A stretch of 64,000 bases of DNA from Acytostelium subglobosum LB1 (taxonomy: Eukaryota > Evosea > Eumycetozoa > Acytosteliales > Acytosteliaceae): contig NW_012236531.1 of the NCBI RefSeq assembly GCF_000787575.1, positions 1,263,396 through 1,327,395 on the forward strand, written 5' to 3'. The notes beneath the pieces are model-generated. The model was not told the origin of the DNA. It worked only from the letters and a program-made list of their open reading frames with translations, and made no database searches. Position 1 is the first letter of the stretch. The number at the start of each line of letters is the position of its first letter. This document shows, one piece after another, positions 33,901 to 44,481 of the stretch. Position numbers and translations under genes: made by a program.

Positions 33901-34510
33901 TCTCCTGTCCAACTCTTCATTCATTCATTTATCGATGTGATTGATTGATTGAGTGATTGATTGAGTGAGTGAGTGATTCACGAGTATCCCAGCCACTTGA
34001 TATCATATCTTACATGCTCCAGTCGACCTTGCTATTGATTGTAAAGGTGTTGCTAAAGTGATCTTGTAGTTGATCCTCGGTCATGTTGTCAAAGGGTGAT
34101 GCCTCAGCTGCCAGTTGGTTGATCGCTTCAGTCTCTTCAGTCAACTCTTCCAATTGCTCCTCAATAGCATCCATGCTAAATGATGCATCGAGCGCACTAG
34201 ATGTACTATTACTATTTATCGATCCTGACTTGTTTGGAAACTGTTCTTCTGTCGTTGTTGTATCTTGTGTATTCGTCGTTGTTGTCGTAGTTGTCGTCGT
34301 TGATGTGGAGTACCTCCGACTACTACTATTGTTATGTAATGACTGTGTATATAATATATTACTGCTACTGCTACTACTACTATTATGTCGTATGCGTAGT
34401 TGTTGTGTACAAAGATGTATGTAGTTATGATGATGATGATGATGTGATATGAATGAAGTGACTGATGTACATAGTGCTCTGCCACCTTTCAGTGTCAATA
34501 GACCATTCAT
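30904..34510 (-). CDS. Long PPR-like mitochondrial RNA-binding protein, about 1168 aa, 2 exons, one frame break
   Basis: Minus-strand exons 34510-34014 and 33914-30904. The ATG at 34510 gives a presequence-like start (MNGLLTLKGGRALCTSVTSF); an in-frame ATG at 34648 would leave only 33 bp to the neighbouring gene. After a His/Ser/Thr/Asn-rich stretch come at least a dozen degenerate 35-residue helical repeats of PPR type, for example TYNSLFVGLANSGRFDLLRQ and ATYSPLVHMAIYSGNVADCH, interrupted by a charged linker (about 32350-32190, EKQREEEEQKKRERQERDEQ), then more repeats. PPR proteins bind organellar RNA (family knowledge). Frame changes at the CCC run 32064-32066: removing one base yields LDAMEASGFPVDSSTYSYL, a good PPR helix, so it is probably a sequencing error. 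A 431-codon antisense frame inside it is a codon-bias shadow. Confidence 0.82.
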
Positions 34511-34681
34511 CTTTCTTCTTCTCTGTTGTGTTGTTGTAACAATCCCTTGAATGAACTCTGATCTGACCCTGTTCAAGTCGAGTCGCGTCCACAGGACCAT
34601 CAGATTTTTGAAGTTTGGAAACATGTCCCATAATGCCAATGCATTCACTTTATTACAAGTTTGATGTTATTACAATATATT

Positions 34682-36498
34682 CTAATCAGCAGCCACTTGA
34701 TCTTGTAGCCTCTTAAGGTCCTGATCATCATTACCACCATCATTACTATTCTCTGAGGCTGAGACTGAGACTGGGGAGGAAGAGGAGGAGGCGGACTGCG
34801 CGGCTGCGATTTTGCCGCCACCCTCAGTCAGAGCCTTGATGGCGAATGCCTTGGCACTGCCCATTTGTAGATTGAGTGCAGTGTTTACGACGTCCTTGCT
34901 GATGTTGAGTGTGTCGTGTGTTAGATTGGCCATGTGTTTGCCATAACGATGTTGTACCACGTCCACGGTTGTACCGGTGGCCTCTTCGACAATGGTCGAC
35001 AATCCCTCGGACAGTGCACTGGATATTGATGATATGGCCTTGATTGATGTTGCTCCCAACTGTGTGGCCGCCTCCATTGTCGGGCTTGGACCGCCCTCGC
35101 CGCCAGCTGGCATCAAAGTCTTGATGCCACTGTATATTCCTGTGCCAACAACCTCGACCACCTCGGACAGCTTAGTGATTAGGTAGGATGAGCCCTTTGA
35201 TGCGTATGGCGTGGCCGAGCGAATATATCCAATGGTGCCCGCGACCATTGGTGAGACGACTGTTGGCGAGTTGTTCCTTGCCAGTGTTGACTTGAGGTAG
35301 AATCCACCTCCGCGTAATCCAAGAGATATCATCGATGACGCTGCCATTATTCCATTCGTTAAATTCTGTCCGCCATTGTCAATGCTTGTTGACATTGACT
35401 TCATTGAGCGCACTGCAAAGCTTGGGCAGGTGTTGGTGTTGTTGCTACTCAGTGAGTCAGATGATGTTTGATCGGTTGTTTGATTGATGTTGCCATCAAG
35501 TGCTGTCGTGGGTGCCTCATCTTGTTGTTGTTGTTGCTGAAGTAGTTGTTGTTGTTGATGTAATACACCGAAACAACATATATTGTTTAACTTTGACTCG
35601 AATAGATTGATATATACATCGGGAATGTCAAAGGGCAACATTACTCCATAATAATAATCCTCCAGTTGTAATATATAGTTGCCACGTGCCACAAGGAATA
35701 TGGGTGTCTCGCGTGCCAATGGGAATCGGATGTCAACCTCTCGATTCGTATCAGTATCAATTGTTATCAAATGATCCAGTGATCGATTGAGATTGATCCC
35801 ATCATCATGACTGATTCCAATTGTTGTTGTTGTTGTGTCGATGACCAAGTCAGATGGTGAGGTCACTTTCAACTCTAGTATATGCAACAGGTCTGATGCT
35901 CGCAGGAGATGTAGCTCGCCCACTCCAACAGTCTGTCTCTCTACACTCTGTTCATAGTCATGTGTTTGTTTCAAAAGGTCATGATGTACCCTCCATCTAT
36001 ACACAGTCACACGAGACAATGACAACAATGCCTCACAATCAGTGTTCTCCAATTGTTGATCCAACATGCTTGCCTTTGTCTGTATAATCTGATTCCTCGT
36101 CACAACCGAATACTCCAAGAAGTCTGCCAATCTATCGCATAATGTTGGGTCATCTAATGTATATGTCGTGGCGTGTCAGTTGATGTCCATTCATTCATTC
36201 ATTCAATCATTCAATCATTGAACACAAACATACTCTTCAATATATTCTCAATGATCTCAATTGATGTGTTATATTGTTTGATTGCATAGTTGAACTTGTT
36301 ATCAATTGCCAAGTCATTGAACTCTGAATGATGTGTATATATATCAACTTGTTGTATGAATGTATCAGTCTCTGCCTGTATTCTTCTACAATGATCAATC
36401 AATATCTCTACAGGTGAACTTAGATTATTTGATGTAATCATAGTTGTAGTGGTCGTTGTCGTCGTAGATGTAGTTGATGTTGTTGAACTGTCGTCCAT
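34682..36498 (-). CDS. Spartin-like protein (MIT plus senescence domain), 578 aa, 2 exons
   Basis: Minus-strand exons 36498-36234 and 36153-34682. Exon 1 encodes a Thr-rich start and a MIT-like helical hairpin (EILIDHCRRIQAETDTFIQQ; FNYAIKQYNTSIEIIENILK). The middle region has YILQLEDYYYGVMLPFDIPD, as in spartin/ERD7 proteins, then a poly-Q loop. The C-terminal senescence domain (about residues 330-530) is Gly/Ala/Ser-rich: GLRGGGFYLKSTLA, AGTIGYIRSATPYASKG, VEVVGTGIYSGIKTLMPAGG and DVVQHRYGKHMANLTHDTLN. Spartin acts in lipid-droplet turnover and endosomal functions (family knowledge). Divergent from RPL24. Confidence 0.84.
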
Positions 36499-37035
36499 GT
36501 TTGATTATTATTATTATAATTGAAAGATAGAGATAGATAAATGAGCAAAATGAATGAATATGTGACCTTTTGTTTTGTTTGAGTAATGTTGTTGCTTTGA
36601 TAGTGGCTTTGCATTGCAAGATAATTACCCCCCTCCCAGGCAACCAACCTCCAACAAACCTCCGACATTCTTGGGAACACACACGCACATATTTGTACAC
36701 AAAGTTAATTCTATCTTTGTTTGTAGATTAACCCCTATCATGTTATAAGTATGAATGCAAGTGAATCAACATCATCATTTACAATTACTTCTTTTAGATC
36801 TACATGTTTCCTTTTCGGGCAAAATGGAAGTCGACTCATGGTATTAGTAACGTTAAGAGTTAATTATTTTGAATTAAAATTAATTTTTAGAGATTAATGA
36901 AGTTGTGTGGGGGCAAGAGAGGTGCTGCGAGGGCTGCAGACCATCCCCTCAGGCGACTCTGACATTTGACTGTGTCAATGATCTGATACATCCAACATCG
37001 TTTGCTTCGTTCACATCACAGGGGATTCAATAACA
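36499..37035. promoter_or_regulatory. Divergent intergenic region between spartin-like gene and RPL24
   Basis: 537 bp. T-rich and AT-rich on the spartin side. A C-rich patch at about 36625-36660, AT-rich DNA at 36840-36895, then a GC-richer block (36900-36960) that leads to the short RPL24 leader. No ORF supported. Confidence 0.4.
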
Positions 37036-37661
37036 ATGAAGTATGTAGCTAGATAGGTCATGTCATCGGATGTGGATATTGGATACACACTTTGGCGATC
37101 AATTATTGGCTTAACTGTGTGGATACAAGACGAGCGACAAGATGATGATGATGATGATGACAGGATGACAGACATGACAGGACAGGATACAGGATACAAC
37201 AGAACACATAGATTAACACAATTGATATGAATGAATGAATGAATAGGACTGGAATTTGCAACTTCTCCGAGTTCAAGATCTACCCAGCCAAGGGTATCAA
37301 GTACGTTCGTGGCGACTCAAAGACCTTCACGTTCATCAACGCCAAGAACGAGTCGTTGTTCTTCAGAAAGATCAATCCAAGAGATGTCCCCTGGACCTCT
37401 GTCTACCGCAGAATCAACAAGTCTGTGTCGGTTGAGACCAACACCAAGAAGAAGACCAAGAAGACCCAGAAGTTCGAGCGTTCGATCGTCGGTGCTTCGC
37501 TCGAGGTCATCAAGCAAAAGAGAGAGCAGAAGCCAGAGTTCCGTGCTGCTCAGCGTGAGGCTGCCTTGAGAGAGATCAAGGAAAAGAAGAAGGCTGCCGC
37601 CACCGCCAAGCCAGCTGCCAAGGCTGCCCCAAAGGCCAAGGTTGCTGCTGCCAAGAAGTAA
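37036..37661 (+). CDS. rpl24: 60S ribosomal protein L24 (eL24), 139 aa, 2 exons with a 5-nt first coding exon
   Basis: The L24 domain is unmistakable: TGICNFSEFKIYPAKGIKYV, FINAKNESLFFRKINPRDVP, WTSVYRRINKS, then the Lys/Ala-rich tail. Immediately before ACTGGAATT lies an acceptor (gaatag), and upstream there is ATGAA followed by GTATGT at 37041. Joining 37036-37040 to 37247-37661 gives MKTGICNFSEF, a better L24 start than the MNRTG reading of the intron-retained frame at 37239. The intron is 206 nt. L24 binds the 60S subunit near the subunit interface (family knowledge). An AATAAA at 37707-37712 follows. Confidence 0.92.
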
Positions 37662-37706
37662 ACGCTGTCCGTAATCACACCTTCAGTTGTTCCCTTCCCC
37701 CCTTTG

Positions 37707-37712
37707 AATAAA
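37707..37712 (+). terminator. Polyadenylation signal of RPL24
   Basis: AATAAA 45 nt past the RPL24 stop, after a C-rich stretch. Confidence 0.55.
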
Positions 37713-38275
37713 GTATAATATTAATCAAAAATCTCCAACAACAATGTTAATTAATTAATTAATTGATTGGAATAGTTCATGGATGGTTAGTGATTGATTG
37801 AATAGTTGATGGACTGACCCAAATGATTACCAAAAGACAATTTGTTGACTTGTTAGTCGTCCTCTATCCATCTTCTACACTACTTCATTCCAGGTTGTAT
37901 TTCCAGGATTAATTGATTATGATCACATTATCTTGGAATCAATGTAGATTAAGATGTTAATAACCAAGTTGTATATTGAACTAATAGTTTCATAATCATG
38001 ATTTATTGATATAATATCATATTATATATCCTTATTCATTCATTCAATCAATCAATTATTAATTTGATGGATTGAGTAACGATACCAGAGAGTGGAGAAT
38101 GTGTGAAAACGATTAATTTTATTTTTTGTTGTGTTAGAGGATGACGAAACTCAGCATCCTGTGGACTCGCCTTCCACCCCAGCCACACCTTCCAACCTGC
38201 GAGGCAAGCTGATATGTAGTGTAGGATTGACTTAGGTATCTCCCTTTTTCTCAGTCTCCACATATACATCTCACA
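37713..38275. other. Intergenic between RPL24 and RPS8; RPS8 promoter
   Basis: AT-rich with TTAA/ATTG repeats to about 38060. Then a GC-richer block at 38130-38215 and a pyrimidine-rich leader (ctccctttttctcag) ending at the RPS8 ATG, as expected for a ribosomal-protein promoter. No ORF. Confidence 0.5.
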
Positions 38276-39285
38276 ATGGGTACATATCAATCGATCAAAC
38301 TACAGACTAGACTATGAATCCACCATCCCATCCACATTGCGACGCTGATGAGTTGGGATGGCGATGAGATGGATGAATGCGATACACAAGACACAACAGG
38401 GATTGTAGCGCTAATACCTCTTATGCATGCAACAACAACAAACTAAACAGGTATTTCTCGTGACGCGTTGCACAAGCACAGAGCCACTGGCGCTGCTCGT
38501 AAGCCAAACTACAAGAAGAGAAAGTACGAGTTGGGTCGTCAGGCTGCCAAGACTCAGATTGGTGAGAAGCGTGTTCGAGCCCTCAGAGTCCGTGGAGGTC
38601 ACTTCAAGTTCAGAGCCCTCCGTCTTGACACTGGCAACTTCTCCTGGTCCTCCGAGAGTAAGTCATCACATCTTTATACATTGTTTGGATACAGGGTGTC
38701 ACACAACAGCACAGCAGCAACAGTTTAGTCGACAGCATTGAGTGAGCGAGTTATCGATCAATCATTATAACGCAGGCGACATAGACAGAGGATGATCAAA
38801 CATACAGGTCGACTACATTCAAACAGATATTAATACCGATACATCATCATTGATCAATCAATCAAACTTGTGTAGGAGTCACCCGCAAGTGCCGTATCGT
38901 CAATGTAGTTTACAACGCCACCTCGAACGATCTGGTGCGTACCAACACTTTGGTCAAGGGATCTATCATCCAGATCGATTGCACTCCATTCAGACAGTGG
39001 TACGAGCAACACTACGGAGTCACCCTCGGCAAGAAGAAGGCCACCAAGAAGGTCGAGGAGGAGAAGGTCGAGCCAGCCAAGAAGTCCGCTTCGCTCCTGA
39101 GAAAGATTGCCAAGCGCATGAAGACCAGAAGCATCGAGGCCGCTCTCGAGGCCAACGCCTCCGAGGGTAAGTTCTACGCCAAGATCACCTCGCGTCCAGG
39201 TCAGGTTGGCAAGTGTGACGGTGTCGTCCTTGAGGGTAAGGAGTTGGAGTTCTACGCCAAGAAGATCCAGAAGAAGAAGAAGTAA
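38276..39285 (+). CDS. rps8: 40S ribosomal protein S8 (eS8), 206 aa, 3 exons with a 4-nt first coding exon
   Basis: Exons 38276-38279 (ATGG), 38451-38657 and 38876-39285. The joined start is [16 protein letters not shown], the universal eS8 start; without the tiny exon no start codon is available. Then [79 protein letters not shown], and the Lys-rich end. Length agrees with human and yeast (about 200-208). The first donor is GTACAT, weaker than the usual GTATGT. The residue at the second junction reads Arg, where Gly or Cys is common, so that acceptor may be off by a codon. eS8 belongs to the 40S body and acts in early pre-rRNA processing (family knowledge). Confidence 0.93.
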
Positions 39286-39701
39286 ACTACTATTCCCTTC
39301 CATACTTCAACCATTCATTCATTCAATCACACATTAAACCCGTGATGAGCATTAATCAATTCAACTTCATTCATTTCATTCATTCATTCATTCACTTGGA
39401 TTGATGGATGGTGAATGGTCATGTGTCTTGCCCACCCATTCATTGTCTGGACATGATGTCCTTCCATGATTATTGAATCTGGCCGGTTGGGCGACTGTTT
39501 GAGGCAATCACCGATCTGATCAATCAATTCCCCCACACCCCCACACACACCCCACACTCATGATCACCCTAATCAAACAAACACTCACACACACACATCA
39601 AGAATGATTGTTTTATCAATCATTCATTGTTTGATTTGATTCTATTACACCTTTATTATTATTTATATATTATAAGATTAGTTATTTATTACATATAAGA
39701 T
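39286..39701. other. Intergenic between RPS8 and the DEP-PP2C gene
   Basis: ATTC and CACACA low-complexity tracts; the last 60 nt are AT-rich with TATA-like sequence just before the ATG at 39702. Nothing else seen. Confidence 0.5.
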
Positions 39702-42095
39702 ATGGATGTCGTTGTATTAAAAGAAGAAGAGGTATGTCATGTCATGTACATCACTCAATCGCCCATCACTCACTCACCTGATTACTCACTCAATCAATCA
39801 AACCTAATCAATCAATATATAAGGTTGAGTTGTTGGAGAAGAAACTTAGGGATCAAACAACAGGTGTTGTACCAAAGTTGAATGGAGATGATATATTGAA
39901 GGCATCGGCATTGGTCGATTGGTTGGTGTCTAATATGCAGTTGACTAGACCAAAGGCAGCAGAGTATGGTCAGATGTTGTGGAATCGTGGAGTGTTTGAT
40001 CATGTTGCTCCTCATCCATTCAGAGATGATGATCAACTCTTTCGTTTGAAACAGAATGAACAGCAGCAACAACAGTCCAATGGCCGTAGATCAACCGATG
40101 AGAACCAATGGACACAGCTGAAGCACGACGCGCCAAACAAAGATGTCGCCAGTGCTGATCCAATTGCAAAGTATGTTCAACTGATTGATTGGTTGATTGA
40201 ATGATGTTGTACTTACTGACTTTGGGCTGACATGTCCCGCACTGATGTATAGACTACACAAGTCGATTGAGAATGCTACAAAGGTATATCAAAAGTTGCT
40301 GCGCGAGAAGAACCAGGCGTCGTCGCCAAACACATTACTGGGTCTTAGACTGCTGGACCAGACGTTGAACTTGATAGCCGCACCACATAACAACACTACA
40401 CATCAACATTACAATCAGATACTGTCCATGCTACAGAACCCTACTATATCATTCGTCGCTCAGAATGGCGACGGTGGTGTCGCCTCGTCTGGCACGCCAG
40501 ACAACAAATCGGCAGCGCCAGCAGCACACACAGCAAAAAAGTCCACGACTACAACAGACTCACATCAACAAGTACAGCAGCAGCAGCAACAAGGAGGACA
40601 AGGTGGTGAACCAGATGTAGATGAGATACTGGCAGTGTCTGAGAAGATCGAGTCGGGACTGCTGGAGCAGCTACGCCTCGCACATCAACAGACAAACTAC
40701 TTGAAGCAGATGAAGAAGACAAAGACTGGCGGCGCAGCAACACCCGCGGCGGCGGGGGCGGCTACCACCGCGCCAAGCGGAGTGGCGTCAAAGTTTGTGC
40801 CCGCCACCGAGGAGTCGATATCGTTGCAGCGACAGCGCAGCAGCAGCTACTTTGGAACGGGCGCGCTCAAGGGCATCGACCTGGCGCCGGTCGTCATTGG
40901 CTGCGTTGAGAACAAGTTCCCCAAGTACCTGATCGCCGAGACCAAGAACGACAACTTTGTCTTTACGATCAACGGTCCGGCGCACGACCAGCTTGAGTCA
41001 GCCAACCACTCATGCTTCAACAGCCACTTCTTTGCGCGCACCATCTCCACGTACCCGCATCTGCCTGGTCACCCCAAGCGCGAGGGCGATCCCATCTGCG
41101 ACCACTTCTGCGTGCAAGTGCAGAGCACCCGTGTCATTGCCGCTGTAGCCGACGGCTGCAACTGGGGCATCAGGCCCGCTGAAGCTGCACTCAAGGCTTC
41201 GACGTCGTTTGTCGAGTTCATCTCACGTGCACTCTCCTCCGAGATCCAGACCGTGCAGGACGCTGGCAACCAGATCCTGTCAGCCTTTAACTATGCACAC
41301 AACAAGATCATTGATGGCAAGACTGACATCTGGGAGGCGGGTACCACCACGCTCATTGGAGGTGTGATGGTCGAGTTGCTCAATGACAGCTCAACTGTGG
41401 CTGGACAGCAGGCAGCGCCCCTGTCGCGCTCAGTGCCCGTGTCTAACGCTGGCCAGCAGAAGGACCTGACCAAGACGACGTTGGGCTCGCCACGTGACAA
41501 CACACCACCCTCCAAGTGGGGCTTCATCTGCGCGAGTGTTGGCGACTGCAAAGCCTTCCACTTCAATCACGCCACCAAGAAGTTTGTCGATATTACAAAG
41601 GGCAACCGCCAGAGTGTCGACGACTGCAAGGACCCAGGCGGCCGTCTGGGCCCATACGTGGCCAACGGCCACCCTGACCTGCGCAACCTCTGTCTTCACT
41701 TTTTGCCGTGCCAGGAGAACGACATCATCATCCTGGTGTCGGACGGCGTGCACGACAACCTCGACCCACAGACCATTGGCGTGCAGCCCAAGGACATCCA
41801 ATTGCCCCACGAGTCGTGGGAGAGCATGGATGCCGAGAAGGCACAGGAGAGCAAGATCAAGTACATGCAGGAGTTCCTCAAGATGAAGCTTCGCACGGCC
41901 GACGTCGACGACCCTCTGACTTCAAAGATGATCGTGGAGAAGCTGTTGGAGCACTGCTTCGAGACCACCAGGTCCAGTCGCGACTTCATGGAGACTTTCC
42001 CCAACAGGCCACTTCCAGAAGATCTCAAGGCGTATCCAGGCAAGATGGATCATACCACCTGTGTGGCTTTTAGAGTTGGAAAGCAGTCCTTGTAA
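39702..42095 (+). CDS. DEP domain plus PP2C-type phosphatase-like protein, 739 aa, 3 exons
   Basis: Exons 39702-39731, 39824-40170 and 40253-42095. DEP domain at about residues 25-80 (ILKASALVDWLVSNMQLTRP, AAEYGQMLWNRGVFDHV). A Q/T/A-rich linker follows, then a PPM/PP2C-like fold in the C-terminal half: VIAAVADGCNWGIRPAEAAL (the metal-binding DG of motif VxDG), GTTTLIGGVMVELL, WGFICASVGDCKAFHFN, IIILVSDGVHDNLDP and the end KMDHTTCVAFRV. DEP domains target proteins to membranes or GPCRs, and PP2C are Mg/Mn-dependent Ser/Thr phosphatases (family knowledge). The usual DGHGG is replaced by DGCNWG, so activity is likely but not proven. Confidence 0.85.
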
Positions 42096-42129
42096 TGTTG
42101 TTGTCAATAATAATAATAATTAATAATAA

Positions 42130-42560
42130 TCATTGATTGGTGTCCGACACGGTTTATACAAGGATACAAGGGATCTGATTGTCAATCGCGTTAGAGAGGC
42201 GAGTACCCTGCGAAAGGAACAACTCCCTGTTCTCACCACAAAGAATAGTGTTCATCGATATATCATGAGTGTCACTGATGGTGGAGATAAGTATAGACTG
42301 GATGATAAGAGATGGAATACATGGTCCAGCAAGCTACACGATCAAGTGGACTCGATGAAGGACACTTTATAACAACGTTGCGAGGAGTCATGGGCGTACC
42401 TACACAAGAGATACTACCACTTCTGGACAGACACCTCATCGATGGACCTTGGCATGATGTGATCGATGATATCAGTCGTCGTATGCTACGTCAAGATCTC
42501 GATGAGCTCGGAGTTCAAATGACAGACGAAGCCAAGTCGGACTGAGTCCTTAAAAGAAAT
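42130..42560 (+). pseudogene. Possible degraded coding stretch
   Basis: Two overlapping frames of coding character follow each other: one to the stop at 42372 (DTRDLIVNRVREASTLRKEQ, then RYIMSVTDGG and WNTWSSKLHDQ) and one from about 42312 to 42545 (HFITTLRGVMGVPTQEILPL, then ISRRMLRQDLDELGVQM). Neither has a convincing start, and they would need a frame change near 42340-42370 to be one product. I do not recognise the family. It could be a gene relict beside the duplicated family downstream. Confidence 0.35.
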
Positions 42561-42842
42561 ATGGAAGTCTTTAAGGAGATCAATAAGTGGAAGCATTGGA
42601 TGACAATGTACGTAGTGGATCATCTACTCAATTAAATGATTCACTCAACATACTGTTCATGGAAGCGTTCTTCGTTCGCTGACATAATGACCAACAATAT
42701 TGATAGATGCCTGGACAGCAGTGATCAAATTTTCGGAACAAACTACACATGTAATTAACCCACCTGTGTTTATTCGTTAATAAAACCAAATTGGAGTATT
42801 AGTTTCATTGTCACAACATCAACTTTATTCAACACAAGAGAA

Positions 42843-43334
42843 ATGTCTAATCAGCTTTGCTCAAACCATTCATTCAAGTTTATCACAGTTGACAAGGGAT
42901 ATGATTGTGGATTTTTCTTTAATCCGTCTCGTGTCGAAAATTACTTTAGTTATTGGTTGACAGAAAGTTGCACTGATGAATGTAGACAAGCACTCATACG
43001 AAAGTATAAAGAGTACAATGCATGGGCTAGAAATTGCGTTACCATTCTCGAAAGTATCAAACTTGGTGCAAAGGATATGCCTAAATCATACTATGACTAT
43101 GTAATGTATGTAGGAGGAGAGATGGATAAAGAAGTTGAACCGGATGGATCAAAACAGTTTGAGGATACATTCCTTATCAGACCTTTAAAAAAAGAGGATT
43201 TCGTGAAGAATTGGATTCTGGCTATGGAGGATCGCGATACACGAATCGAACAACTAGAGAAACAGTTGGAGGACGCTGTGGTGGCTCTCTGTCACAAGCG
43301 CAAGCGCGAGGAAGACCAAGATTACAAACAATAA
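42843..43334 (+). CDS. Unrecognised dictyostelid protein, tandem family copy A, 163 aa
   Basis: Single exon, ATG at 42843. Cys/His-containing N-terminus (CSNHSFKFITVDKGYDCGFF), the motif FNPSRVENYFSYWL, CTDECRQALIRKYKEYNAWA, an acidic middle, then a coiled coil and basic end RIEQLEKQLEDAVVALCHKR KREEDQDYKQ. The KRKREE stretch could be a nuclear-localisation signal. No known domain recognised. Its neighbour at 43598 is a diverged copy with near-identical last 20 residues. The stop here (CAATAA) corresponds to CAACAA in the neighbour, so one copy lost or gained a stop. Confidence 0.72.
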   Translation: MSNQLCSNHSFKFITVDKGYDCGFFFNPSRVENYFSYWLTESCTDECRQALIRKYKEYNAWARNCVTILESIKLGAKDMPKSYYDYVMYVGGEMDKEVEPDGSKQFEDTFLIRPLKKEDFVKNWILAMEDRDTRIEQLEKQLEDAVVALCHKRKREEDQDYKQ

Positions 43335-43597
43335 ATGCTACAAATTGCATTTTGAAGGACCTATTTATGAATGATAATTATCATTATTATTTTTAAAAAT
43401 ATAAATAATGTTCCTTAATCAATCTCACAAAACCTCCACGTGCTGTATCATTTATTTCCATTAAACTAATTATTATTATTATTATTTATTTATTGTTCTG
43501 TGTCTATGTACCGAACCAATCCCCCTTATTTTGCAAAAGTTGCTCATAATTCCCAAAACATACATAATTATAATTATATTATATTATTATATTTATA
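43335..43597. other. Spacer between tandem copies, strongly AT-rich
   Basis: AT-rich with (ATT)n at about 43470-43495 and a TATA-rich tract directly before copy B. No gene. Confidence 0.5.
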
Positions 43598-44139
43598 ATG
43601 TTTAAAATTCAAGATTCTAGTAAGATCTGTGACCATCATAAGGTCTTGATTGGTACATTTGCGTCAATCGATGATTGCACGAGTGTGGAGTTTGGTTCAA
43701 CCCGTCACGTGTTGACGACTATCGCGATGAATGGTTGAACGAAAGATGCACCGAGCAGTGCAGACAAGTCCTCATTCGCAAATACAAAGAGTACAGTGTA
43801 TGGGCTACAAATTGTGCCACAATTTTAGGAGCCATTAAACATGGGTCTGAGCACATGCCACAATCGTACATTCCATATATTAGATATGTTAGGGGAGATA
43901 TGGATGCAGAAGAAGGACCTGATGCAGCCCAAAGATTTGAAGACCAATACCTCAATCACCTATTGACCAAGGAGGATTTCAAGAAGAATTGGATCCAATC
44001 GATGGAGGACCCCTATGCTCGTATTGAACAACTCGAGAGGCAGTTGGAGAATGCAGTGGTAGCTCTTTGCCACAAGCGGAAACGTGAGGAAGATCAAGAT
44101 TACAAACAACAAATATGCCAGTTTGCTCGTCGAACCTGA
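43598..44139 (+). CDS. Unrecognised dictyostelid protein, tandem family copy B, with a frame break near the start
   Basis: The likely ATG at 43598 (MFKIQDSSKICDHHKVLIGT) lies behind a TATA-rich tract, as for copy A. The frame must change at about 43670-43677 (adding one T to GATGATTGC) to continue as HECGVWFNPSRVDDYRDEWL, CTEQCRQVLIRKYKEYSVWA and the shared end RIEQLERQLENAVVALCHKR. Without that, only a start-less frame of 154 codons remains. So copy B is either intact with a one-base assembly error or a young pseudogene. It runs nine residues beyond the stop position of copy A. No known function. Confidence 0.65.
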
Positions 44140-44481
44140 CGTTCCACATGAGACAATGATCTTGTAGGAGTAGGAAGACCAATGTACAGGATCTATTGGG
44201 TTTGATATTATTGTGTCATTAAATTATTATATATTCTCATTTTGATCTAATACCTAAACCAAAAAAGGAAGTCGATCGATCATTTAGATTTAAAAATAAC
44301 TTGTGGGGGAGGGATACTGATAGACACCACTCACTTAAATCATCACAAACTTACAGAACAGATACAGATAATTAATCAATCAATCAATCACTTATAAGTG
44401 ATAACAATAACAACAACAAGGACTTGCTTGCTAGACTGTTACTTGGGCCTCAACATACAATTACACAAACCCATATACACA
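44140..44481. other. Intergenic, promoter of the SET-domain gene
   Basis: AT-rich with TCAA repeats near 44370-44390 and a CAACAA leader. The frame of the following gene is open back to 44398 but without an ATG. Confidence 0.5.

Noticed and set aside
34511-34648. Upstream in-frame ATG at 34648 as start of the PPR-like protein
   Set aside because: It would leave 33 bp to the neighbouring stop codon, and the ATG at 34510 begins a typical mitochondrial presequence. It is not fully excluded.
37239-37246. Start of RPL24 at the ATG in the repeat before the acceptor (MNRTG)
   Set aside because: That ATG lies inside the intron end; the 5-nt exon gives MKTG, closer to known L24.
12836-38112. Shared 11-mer TGTGAAAACGA upstream of UTP25 (12836) and RPS8 (38102), possible ribosome-biogenesis motif
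   Set aside because: Hundreds of chance 11-mer pairs are expected in 64 kb, and RPL24 and eIF3a lack it.
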